A stretch of DNA of 64,000 nucleotides from positions 1,470,001 to 1,534,000 of the forward strand of contig JAQIIU010000002.1 in assembly GCA_036946625.1 (NCBI GenBank). Reading direction: 5' to 3'. Positions 56,721-64,000 of this stretch are shown here, in pieces; position 1 is the stretch's first letter, and each line of letters opens with the position of its first letter. The notes beneath the pieces are model-generated. The model saw only the letters and a list, made by a program, of their open reading frames with translations. It searched no databases and was not told the DNA's origin. A program made the translations under genes and the position numbers. The stretch is from Methylorubrum populi. Lineage in GTDB: Bacteria; Pseudomonadota; Alphaproteobacteria; Rhizobiales; Beijerinckiaceae.

Positions 56721-58199
56721 TCACAGGGGGCGGGCGAGTCTCCGGCAGCCGATGACGATCCCGGACACGGACACCAGCAGGCCGCCGAGGGCGAGGAGCA
56801 GCATGAGCGCATCCCAGGCCGGACGGTTGCGGACGAGGACGCGGACGTCGAGGCTGTGCAGGCCGTTGAACAGCCAGCGCTGGATCCGGTTCGAGCGATC
56901 CATGCGCCCCAGAATCTCGCCCGTCGCCGGATCGATGTGGAACCATGTCGCGGCCGGATCGGCGAATGCGACCCGCAGAACCGGGAGCACCGGCTCGTCG
57001 TGGTGCCCGTACCAGTAGGCATCCTCCTGCCCGACGACCCTGATGCCGGGCGGTGGGGCGTCGGGCAGGAGACGGCGCGCCGAGGCCGCGAGCGCCGCCC
57101 TCGGCAGCGCGTCCGCCCGGCAGCAGAGGCGCGACCGGCCGTCGGGACACGCGAGAACCACGACGGGCCGGCCGTCGACCCGGCTGAAGCGCCCCTCCAC
57201 GGCACCGGGACACGCGGCGGTCAGGGCCGCGCGGTCGTCGGGAAACGGGATGCCCGCGGGGCCGGCATACCGCACCAGGGCCGCGCGGTCGGGCTCGGGA
57301 GCGGAGAACCAGCGGTTGGGGTTCATCGAGAGCCAGCCGCTGACGATGAAGGTGAGGACCGCCGTGCCGGCGACGAGGCCGCCGAGATGGTGCCACGCCA
57401 TCCAGCCGCGATAGGGCGTGACCGCCCCCCGGGCGTAGCGCCGCCGCAGCCGCACGCGGATCAGGCCGACCGTCAGGCCGGTGGCCGCGCCGAGGATCGC
57501 GACCCCGGAGAGCCACAGGATCACGTCGCGCCACAGCCCCTGCCGCGCCCGCAGCGGCGTGAAGTAGAGCCAGTGCGGCACCGCGCCGAACCAGTTCCAG
57601 AACCGCTCGCGCCGCGTGGTGTCGAGAACGATCTCGCCGCTTGCGCGCGAGACGTAGAGCTGCGTACCGGCCTCGTCCCCGAGGGCGATGCGGTGGAAGG
57701 GCCGCGAAGCGTCGAAGCGCTGATGGACCGACCACTGGTCGCGCTCGACCACGCCGAGATCCACCGGCGCACGGGCCGCCGGGTGAGCGGAGGCCGCCGC
57801 CAGGGCCCGCTCCGGATCGATCCCGGCGATCATGCCGCCGTCCACGGCCGAAACCGTCCGGGCCGGCCCGTCCCACGGCACGATCCGGTAGACCGGCCGG
57901 TCGACGAGCATGGACAGCGTGATCCGCCGCGCGTCGCGCTCGCCGAGGCCGGCGCGGCCGAGCGCCGCCTCGGGCGTCAGGGCGACCCGGTCCCAGGCGA
58001 TGGCGGGAAGGGCGGCGCGGCGCTCGGCCTCGGTCAGGCGCGGGAAGCCGACATACATCATCACCACGCCGGACACGAACCAGACGGCGAAGAACAGGCA
58101 GGTCACGATGCCGAGCCAGCGATGGCCGAGATAGAGCCACCGCCGCAGGCGCTTTCCCGGCCGTGTCATGGCCCAGCGTGTCATGGCCCAGCGTGTCAT
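56721..58199 (-). CDS. PepSY-TM family membrane protein
   Basis: Up to 492 residues with four main transmembrane helices: WLGIVTCLFFAVWFVSGVVM, ILWLSGVAILGAATGLTVGL, GGLVAGTAVLTFIVSGWLSM, and MLLLALGGLLVSVSGIVIGC. Periplasmic PepSY-like regions lie between them (for example TWFHIDPATGEILGRMDRSN). The family is often linked to iron uptake or flavin-type reductase partners. The first 11 residues come from a 15-base tandem repeat, so three in-frame ATGs exist (58199, 58184 and 58169). The last gives MTRPGKRLRRWLYLGHRWL and may be the real start. It follows the efflux operon by 28 bases. Confidence 0.82.
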   Translation of the reverse strand: MTRWAMTRWAMTRPGKRLRRWLYLGHRWLGIVTCLFFAVWFVSGVVMMYVGFPRLTEAERRAALPAIAWDRVALTPEAALGRAGLGERDARRITLSMLVDRPVYRIVPWDGPARTVSAVDGGMIAGIDPERALAAASAHPAARAPVDLGVVERDQWSVHQRFDASRPFHRIALGDEAGTQLYVSRASGEIVLDTTRRERFWNWFGAVPHWLYFTPLRARQGLWRDVILWLSGVAILGAATGLTVGLIRVRLRRRYARGAVTPYRGWMAWHHLGGLVAGTAVLTFIVSGWLSMNPNRWFSAPEPDRAALVRYAGPAGIPFPDDRAALTAACPGAVEGRFSRVDGRPVVVLACPDGRSRLCCRADALPRAALAASARRLLPDAPPPGIRVVGQEDAYWYGHHDEPVLPVLRVAFADPAATWFHIDPATGEILGRMDRSNRIQRWLFNGLHSLDVRVLVRNRPAWDALMLLLALGGLLVSVSGIVIGCRRLARPL

Positions 58200-58227
58200 G
58201 GCCAGGGCGCCACCGGACGCGACCGCC

Positions 58228-59778
58228 TCACAGGAACTTCGCCGGATCGGACTCCGGCGGCGGCGGGGCGACGTCGCTGCGGTTCCACCAGCCGCCGCCG
58301 AGGGCCTGGAACAGGGCGGCGGTGTCGGCGTACTCGGTCGCGCGCGCGCCCGCCGAGGTGACGAGCGCCGAGAGGTAGCCCTGCTGGGCGATCAGCACCT
58401 GCGTCGCGTTGACGGCGCCGGCCGAATACTGCTTGCGGACGAGCCCGAGGCTCTCGCCCGTCGCCTTCTCGGCGGCGGAGGCCGCCGCCACCGCTTTGGC
58501 ATCGAACTGGAGCGCCCGCAGGCTGTCGGCCACGTTCTGGAACGCGGCGATCACCGTGGCCCGGTACTGCGCCTGGGCCTGGTTCAGGGTCTCCTCGGAG
58601 GCGCGCTGGCGCCGATAGAGCGTGCCCGCATCGAAGATCGGCTGCGTCGCTTGGCCGATGATGGTGAAGAAGCCCGCCGCCGGATTGGTGAGCTGGGCGA
58701 GCCGCACCGCGCTGGAACCGCCCGTCGCCGTGATGTTGAACTGCGGCAGCCGGTTGGCGACGGCGACGCCGACATTGGCGCTCGCCTCCTTCACCTGGGA
58801 CTCGGCGGCCTTCACGTCGGGCCGCTGCTGCACGAGGCGCGAGGGCAGGCTCACGGGCAGCCGCGTCGGCAGGCGCAGCGCATTCAGGGTGAAGGTCTCG
58901 GCGACCTCGTCGCTCGGCAGACGGCCGGTCAGGGCGGTGAGCAGGTTGCGCTGCTGCGCCAGTTGCTTCTCCAGCGGCGGCAATTGCTGCTGCGACAGCG
59001 AGAGCGCGGCCTGCTGCACCACCACGTCGGCGCCCGCGATCTGACCGAGCTTGAGCTGCTTGTTGTAGAGTTCCAGCACCTCGGTCTGCGCCTGGATCAC
59101 CCGCTTGGTCGCCTCGATCTGGGCGCGCAGGGCCGCCTCCTGGATCGCGGCGGTCACGACGTTGGCGGTGAGGCTGAGATAGGCCGCCTCGAGCTGGAAG
59201 CGCTGGTTCTCGGCCTCGGCCTCCAGCGCCTCGATCTGGCGGCGGTTGCCGCCGAACACGTCCGGGTTGAAGGCGACGGTCACCTGCGGCGTGTACAGGC
59301 TGTAGAGATAGCGGCTCTGGTCCTGCAGCGGCGATTGCAGTTCGAGCCCCGGCGCCCGGGCGCCGAGCGCCTGCGGGTTGGCGGTCAGCGTCGGGAACAG
59401 CGTGCCGCGCTGGGCCAGAACGTTCTGCTGCGCGATGCGCAGGGAGGCCTGCGCCGCCTCCAGGGTCGGGTTGTTGGCCAGCGCCTCCTCCACGAGGCGG
59501 TTCAGCGCCTTCGAGCGGAACAGGGTCCACCACGCCCCCGGAATGTCGGCCCCGGAGACGAAGCTCTGGTCGGCCGAACCGCCCTGGCCGGTGCGGATCG
59601 CGTCGGCCGCACTCGGATTCCTCAGCGGCTCCCTGGTGTAGCGCGTCACCGGCGGATCCGCCGGAGGCCGGTAGTCCGGTCCGACCATGCAGCCGCCGAG
59701 CGCGCCGCAGAGGCCGGCGATGCCCAGGCCGGCGGCGAGACGAGCCCTCCGCCGCACGTTCCGCTCCTGACGACCCAT
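58228..59778 (-). CDS. Outer-membrane efflux lipoprotein (NodT/OprM type), CzcC role
   Basis: 516 residues. A lipoprotein signal peptide ends in the lipobox LGGC (near residue 30) with MVGPDYRPP after the cysteine. Two repeated outer-membrane-factor domains follow, with long helices (QPIFDAGTLYRRQRASEETL and LRIAQQNVLAQRGTLFPTLT). It forms the outer-membrane channel of a tripartite pump. The ATG at 59778 overlaps the stop of the RND gene (TGATG), which indicates translational coupling. A Pro/Glu tail ends the protein. Confidence 0.93.
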   Translation of the reverse strand: MGRQERNVRRRARLAAGLGIAGLCGALGGCMVGPDYRPPADPPVTRYTREPLRNPSAADAIRTGQGGSADQSFVSGADIPGAWWTLFRSKALNRLVEEALANNPTLEAAQASLRIAQQNVLAQRGTLFPTLTANPQALGARAPGLELQSPLQDQSRYLYSLYTPQVTVAFNPDVFGGNRRQIEALEAEAENQRFQLEAAYLSLTANVVTAAIQEAALRAQIEATKRVIQAQTEVLELYNKQLKLGQIAGADVVVQQAALSLSQQQLPPLEKQLAQQRNLLTALTGRLPSDEVAETFTLNALRLPTRLPVSLPSRLVQQRPDVKAAESQVKEASANVGVAVANRLPQFNITATGGSSAVRLAQLTNPAAGFFTIIGQATQPIFDAGTLYRRQRASEETLNQAQAQYRATVIAAFQNVADSLRALQFDAKAVAAASAAEKATGESLGLVRKQYSAGAVNATQVLIAQQGYLSALVTSAGARATEYADTAALFQALGGGWWNRSDVAPPPPESDPAKFL

Positions 59779-62700
59779 CACGCGGCAACCCGGTTTGCGG
59801 CCGGCACGGCCCCGTCGTTCGGCCGGCGGCGGGAGAACAGGGAGATCAGGACCGGCAGCACCACGAGGATCAGGTTCGGGGCGAGCAGGATGCCGCCGAC
59901 CACCACCAGCGCCAGGGGCTTCTGCACCTGGGACCCGATGCCGGTGGAGACCGCCGCGGGCAGGAGGCCGACGCAGGCCGCCACGCAGGTCATCATCACC
60001 GGCCGCATCCGCACGATCGAGGCGTGGCGGACGGCCTCGGCCCGCTCCCAACCCTCGTCGAGGAGCTGGTTGTAGTAGGCGAGCAGGATCACGCCCTCCA
60101 TCGTCGAGATGCCGAACAGGGCGATGAAGCCGATCGCCGCCGAGATCGAGAACGGGGTGTCCGTGAAGAACAGGGCGAAGATGCCGCCGATCATCGCCAT
60201 CGGGATCACCGAGAGGGTGAGCAGCATGTCGGTGACGGAGGAGAAGTTGACGAACAGGAGCAGCGCGATCAGCCCCAGGGTGATCGGCACGACCACGCTG
60301 AGCCTCGCGACCGCCTCCTTCAGGTTGGTGAACTGGCCGACCCATTCGAGGTGGAAGCCGGGCGGCAGCGCCACCGTCTCCGCGACGCGGGCCTGCGCCT
60401 CCAGCACCGCGCCGCCGAGGTCGCGTCCGCGCACCGAGAACTTCACCGGGATGTAGCGCTGCTGGTCCTCGCGGTAGATGAAGGCGGCGCCCGAGACGAG
60501 CTCGACGGTGGCGATCTCCGAGAGCGGGACCTGCACCACGCCGCCGTTCGGGTTCGGCGCCCCGACCGTGATGCTGCGGATCGTGTCGAGCGAGGAGCGG
60601 TACCGGGACGCGAGCCGCACCCGCATCGGAAAGTGGCGGTCGGAGCCGTACTCGTAGAGGTCGCCCGCGGTCTGGCCGCCGATCGCCGCCGCGACGGTGG
60701 TGTTCACGTCGCCGATCGAGAGGCCGAAGCGGGCGGCCTTGCGGCGGTCGACGTCGATCTGGACGGTCGGCTGGCCGAGGGATTCGAACACCGCCAGATC
60801 GGTGATGCCCGGCACGCTCGCCAGCGCCGCCTTCACGGCGTTGGCGGTGCGGGTGATCTCGGCGAGGTCGTTGCCGTAGATCTTGACCGAGTTCTCGCCC
60901 TTCACGCCCGATGCCGCCTCCTGGACGTTGTCCTCGATATATTGCGAGAAGTTGAACTCGATGCCGGGAAACTCCGCGTCGAGGCGCTTCGAGAGGTCGC
61001 GGATCAGCGTCTCCTTGTCCAGTCCCTTGCGCCACCGGTCGATGGGCTTGAGCGGCGCCAGGATCTCGACGTTGAAGAAGCCGGTGGCGTCGGTGCCGTC
61101 GTTCGGCCGGCCCTGATGCGAGATCACGGTGACGACCTCCGGCACCTCCCGGAAGATCTTGCGCAGGCGCTGGACGTAGGCGTTGCCGGCTTCCAGCGAG
61201 ATCGAGGCCGGCATCGTGCCGCGGACGTAGAGGTTGCCCTCTTCGAGCCGCGGCAGGAATTCGAGGCCGAGGTCGCGGGTGGCGAGCCCGGACACCGCCA
61301 GGATCGCCAGGGTCACGCCGAGGGCGAGGATGCGGTTGCGCAGGCCGAAGCGCAGGACGATGCGGTGGCCGAACCGCAGGATCCGCACGATCGGCGTGTC
61401 GCGCTCCTTCACGCGCCTGGGCAGGATGATCGCCGAGAGCGCGGGCGAGACCGTGAAGGTGGCGAGCAGGCCGCCGACCAGGGCGTAGGCGTAGGTCTTG
61501 GCCATCGGCCCGAAGATGTGGCCCTCGACGCCGGTCATCGTGAACAGCGGGAGGAAGCCGACGATGATGATGGTCGCGGAGAAGAAGATCGCCCGGTTCA
61601 CCTCGGCGCCGGCGATGGCGATGGTGCCGAGCCGGCCGGTCAGACCGCCGGGCGCAGGCACCCCCTCGGAATGCTCGGGCTCGGCCAGATGCCGGAAGAT
61701 GTTTTCGACCATGATCACGGTCGCGTCCACGATCAGGCCGAAATCGATCGCGCCGAGCGACAGCAGGTTGGCCGAGTCGCCGCGCAGCACCAGAATCAGG
61801 ATCGCGAAGCCCAGCGCGAACGGAATCGTCGCCGCCACGATGATCGCGCTGCGCAGCGACCCCAGGAACAGCCACTGCACCACGAAGACCAGCACCACGC
61901 CGAAGACGAGGTTGTGCATCACGGTGTGCGTGGTGGTGTGGATCAGTTCCGAGCGGTCGTAGATGCGCTCGATCTTCACGCCGGGCGGCAGGATGGTCGA
62001 GCCGTTGATCCGCTCGATCTCGGCCTCGACGCGCTGGAGCGTCGGCAGGCTCTGGCCGCCGCGGCTCATCAGCACGATGCCCTCGACCACGTCCGGGTCG
62101 TCGTCCTGGCCGACGATGCCGAGCCGCGGCGCGTGCGAGACGCGCACCTCCGCCACGTCGCGCACCAGCACCGGCACGCCGTTCACCTGCGTCAGCATGG
62201 TGTCGCGGATGTCGTCCATGTCGCGGATCAGGCCGATCCCGCGCACCACCGCCGACTGCTCGCCGACGTTGAGCGTCTGGCCGCCGACATTGATCGAGGA
62301 ATTGTCGAGGGCGTTGACGAGCTGGACCAGGGTCATGCCCAAGCCTTGCAGCCGGGCCAGATCGACGGCGATCTCGTACTCCTTGGCCTTGCCGCCGAAG
62401 GCGGTGACGTCGACCACGCCGGGGATCGCCTTGAAGCGGCGCTGCAGCACCCAGTCCTGCAGCGTCTTCATATCGGCCGGGGAGAAGCCCGGCGGGCCGA
62501 CGAGCTTGTAGCGCATGATCTCGCCGACCGGGCTCGTCGGGGAGATCTGCGGCTGGGCGCCGTTCGGCAGCGGCGGCAATTGCGACAGGCGGTTGAGGAC
62601 GCGCTGGAGCGCCTCCTCATAGGTGAACTCGTAGTTGAACTGCACCTTCACGTCGGAGAGGCCGAACAGCGAGATGGTGCGCACCACCTGCGCGTTCGGG

Positions 62701-62924
62701 ATGCCGGCAAGCTGGACCTCGATGGGGATCGTGATGTAGCGCTCGATCTCCTCCGCCGACTGGCCCGGATTCTGGGTGATCACGTCGACGAGCGGCGGGA
62801 CCGGATCGGGATAGGCCTCGACGTTGAGTTGCAGGTAGCTCGCGTAGCCGAGCGCGAGCATCATCACGAAGCCCAGGAACACCAGCACGCGCTGGCGCAG
62901 GGCGAAGACGATCAGGCTGTTCAT
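59778..62924 (-). CDS. Heavy-metal-type RND efflux transporter (CzcA/CusA-like)
   Basis: 1048 residues with twelve transmembrane helices and two large periplasmic loops, the proton-driven pump of the complex. Helix 4 reads GAIDFGLIVDATVIMVENIF. It keeps the DFGxxxD...EN charged pattern of heavy-metal (HME) RND proteins, although alanine takes the place of the usual glycine after the second aspartate. The N-terminus (MNSLIVFALRQRVLVFLGFV) and the SAEEIERYITIPIEVQLAGI block are also HME-like. The metal specificity is not determinable here. The adaptor gene ends 10 bases upstream and the outer-membrane factor overlaps by one base. Confidence 0.92.
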   Translation of the reverse strand: MNSLIVFALRQRVLVFLGFVMMLALGYASYLQLNVEAYPDPVPPLVDVITQNPGQSAEEIERYITIPIEVQLAGIPNAQVVRTISLFGLSDVKVQFNYEFTYEEALQRVLNRLSQLPPLPNGAQPQISPTSPVGEIMRYKLVGPPGFSPADMKTLQDWVLQRRFKAIPGVVDVTAFGGKAKEYEIAVDLARLQGLGMTLVQLVNALDNSSINVGGQTLNVGEQSAVVRGIGLIRDMDDIRDTMLTQVNGVPVLVRDVAEVRVSHAPRLGIVGQDDDPDVVEGIVLMSRGGQSLPTLQRVEAEIERINGSTILPPGVKIERIYDRSELIHTTTHTVMHNLVFGVVLVFVVQWLFLGSLRSAIIVAATIPFALGFAILILVLRGDSANLLSLGAIDFGLIVDATVIMVENIFRHLAEPEHSEGVPAPGGLTGRLGTIAIAGAEVNRAIFFSATIIIVGFLPLFTMTGVEGHIFGPMAKTYAYALVGGLLATFTVSPALSAIILPRRVKERDTPIVRILRFGHRIVLRFGLRNRILALGVTLAILAVSGLATRDLGLEFLPRLEEGNLYVRGTMPASISLEAGNAYVQRLRKIFREVPEVVTVISHQGRPNDGTDATGFFNVEILAPLKPIDRWRKGLDKETLIRDLSKRLDAEFPGIEFNFSQYIEDNVQEAASGVKGENSVKIYGNDLAEITRTANAVKAALASVPGITDLAVFESLGQPTVQIDVDRRKAARFGLSIGDVNTTVAAAIGGQTAGDLYEYGSDRHFPMRVRLASRYRSSLDTIRSITVGAPNPNGGVVQVPLSEIATVELVSGAAFIYREDQQRYIPVKFSVRGRDLGGAVLEAQARVAETVALPPGFHLEWVGQFTNLKEAVARLSVVVPITLGLIALLLFVNFSSVTDMLLTLSVIPMAMIGGIFALFFTDTPFSISAAIGFIALFGISTMEGVILLAYYNQLLDEGWERAEAVRHASIVRMRPVMMTCVAACVGLLPAAVSTGIGSQVQKPLALVVVGGILLAPNLILVVLPVLISLFSRRRPNDGAVPAANRVAA

Positions 62925-62934
62925 CGCCCGCCCC

Positions 62935-64000
62935 TTACGACGCCTTGTCGCCCGAGGCGGCACGGTCGATGAACAGGGCGCCGCGGGTGACGATCGCCTC
63001 GCCGGCCCGCAGGCCCTCGACGACCTGGGCGACGTCGCCGTTGACGAGGCCGATCCGCACGGGGCGGGCGGCGATCGTGCCGTCGGCCCCGGCGACCCAG
63101 ACATGGGCGCTGGGCCCCTCGTAGACGATCGCCGCGAGCGGCACGGCGGGCGAGGGACGCGGCGGGCCGGTGACGATGGTGAAGGTGGCGAACATCTCCG
63201 GCCGCAGCACCCGGTCCGGGTTCTCGACCTCGCTGCGCACGGCGAGCCGGCGCGTCGCCGCGTCGAGGCTCGCGGCCATGTAGTCGATGCGGGCCTTGAA
63301 CACCCGGTCGCCGAAGCCCGCCACCCGCGCCTCGACCGGCTGGCCGACATGCACCTTCGGCACTTCGCTCTCGCGGATGTTGGCGATGAGCCAGACCGTC
63401 GAGAGATCGCCGATGACGAAGGCGGGATCGCTCGACGAGGAGAGGAACTGGCCGACGCCGACCTTGCGCTGGACGATGGTGCCGGCGATCGGCGCGCGGA
63501 TCTCGACGTCCGAGTTGAGATGACCGCTCTTCTCGAAGGCGGCGATCTCCGCGTCCGACTTGCCGAGGAGGCGCAGCCGGTTCTTCACCGCGTCGAGACT
63601 CGCCTCGGCGGTCTTCAGGTCGCTCTGCGCGGCGATGACGTCGTTCTGGGCCGACTGGTAGTCCTTCAGCGCGACGGCCCGGGCCGCGAACAGTTCCTGC
63701 TGGCGGGCGGCGATGGTCTGGTCGAGCTTGAGCAGCGCCTGCTGCTTCTGCAAGGTGTTGAGCGCGCTCTGGTAGTCGTTCTGCGCCTGGACCATGTCGC
63801 TGGCCTCGAGCGTCAGCAGGAGGTCGCCCGCCTTCACCTCCTGGCCCGCCCGGACCTGCACCTTGGTCACACGGCCCGAATAGGGTGAAGCCACCGGCAC
63901 GTTGTCGTCCTCGTTGAGGGCGATGCGCCCCTCGGCCGACCCCTCGGGTCGGAACGTCACGGTCGCGACCGGCTGGATTCCGAAGGTGGCGCGCTGCTCC
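62935..64000 (-). CDS. RND efflux periplasmic adaptor (CzcB type), 5' end outside window
   Basis: The frame is open to the right edge, so the N-terminus and any signal peptide are missing. The visible ~355 residues contain the biotinyl-lipoyl-like half-motifs (SPYSGRVTKVQVRAGQEVKA and IRAPIAGTIVQRKVGVGQFL), a coiled-coil hairpin between them (QNDYQSALNTLQKQQALLKL onward), and beta-barrel/membrane-proximal domains to the C-terminus. It links the RND pump to the outer-membrane channel. An in-frame GTG at 63960 is internal. It is the first visible gene of this efflux operon. Confidence 0.92.
   Translation of the reverse strand, partial: EQRATFGIQPVATVTFRPEGSAEGRIALNEDDNVPVASPYSGRVTKVQVRAGQEVKAGDLLLTLEASDMVQAQNDYQSALNTLQKQQALLKLDQTIAARQQELFAARAVALKDYQSAQNDVIAAQSDLKTAEASLDAVKNRLRLLGKSDAEIAAFEKSGHLNSDVEIRAPIAGTIVQRKVGVGQFLSSSSDPAFVIGDLSTVWLIANIRESEVPKVHVGQPVEARVAGFGDRVFKARIDYMAASLDAATRRLAVRSEVENPDRVLRPEMFATFTIVTGPPRPSPAVPLAAIVYEGPSAHVWVAGADGTIAARPVRIGLVNGDVAQVVEGLRAGEAIVTRGALFIDRAASGDKAS

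Noticed and set aside
60024..62972. A 982-codon plus-strand frame opposite the RND pump
   Set aside because: It reads as Asp/Arg/His-rich low complexity, and the opposite strand encodes a full CzcA-like transporter.

Overview
The window is high-GC, gene-dense DNA that reads as alphaproteobacterial chromosome. The protein sequences and the combination of an oxalyl-CoA reductase (PanE2 type) with an oxalate:formate antiporter point to the Methylobacterium/Methylorubrum group. That taxonomic placement is inference, since no rRNA gene lies here.

Region 1 (1-10.4 kb) is accessory DNA. It holds a left-truncated M23 peptidase, an IS701-type insertion sequence, a small inverted-repeat element, and a mosaic of broken genes (PAP2-like, IS3 transposase, AraC). 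These are followed by a membrane diguanylate cyclase, small secreted or hypothetical proteins, a nuclease-fold protein that has lost catalytic residues, an OpuCA/ProV-type ATPase without its permease, a Nudix hydrolase and OhrR.

Region 2 (10.6-31.5 kb, all minus strand) is the str-S10-spc-alpha ribosomal supercluster: rpsL, rpsG, fusA, tuf, rpsJ to rpsQ, rplN to secY, adk, rpsM, rpsK, rpoA, rplQ. Three things interrupt the normal layout. A HigA-like antitoxin remnant lies between rpsQ and rplN. A double-hairpin repeat lies between rplR and rpsE and supplies the rplR stop codon. A methyl-parathion-hydrolase-like MBL gene sits between rpsK and rpoA.

Region 3 (31.8-39.7 kb) carries a Wadjet/MksBEF-type SMC system on the minus strand, jetA-jetB then jetC. 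A MarR-GNAT gene on the opposite strand, with a near-perfect operator, and AT-richer DNA with two small membrane ORFs separate jetC from jetAB. No JetD-type nuclease subunit is visible.

Region 4 (39.8-46.5 kb) is mixed: a GNAT acetyltransferase, a HAD phosphatase, a Gly/Tyr-rich secreted protein, a CitE-like CoA-ester lyase, a tautomerase, a LysR regulator, an MFS exporter and small proteins. Region 5 (46.8-51.5 kb) holds a candidate 26-31 aa peptide gene with a strong terminator, then the oxalate genes: oxalate-CoA ligase, oxalyl-CoA reductase, an internally deleted FAH-family gene and oxlT.

Region 6 (51.8-64 kb) has two CsbD-like stress proteins, a creatininase-family amidohydrolase, a membrane alpha/beta hydrolase with a GT1 glycosyltransferase, a PepSY-TM protein, and a translationally coupled CzcCBA-like RND efflux operon that runs off the right edge.
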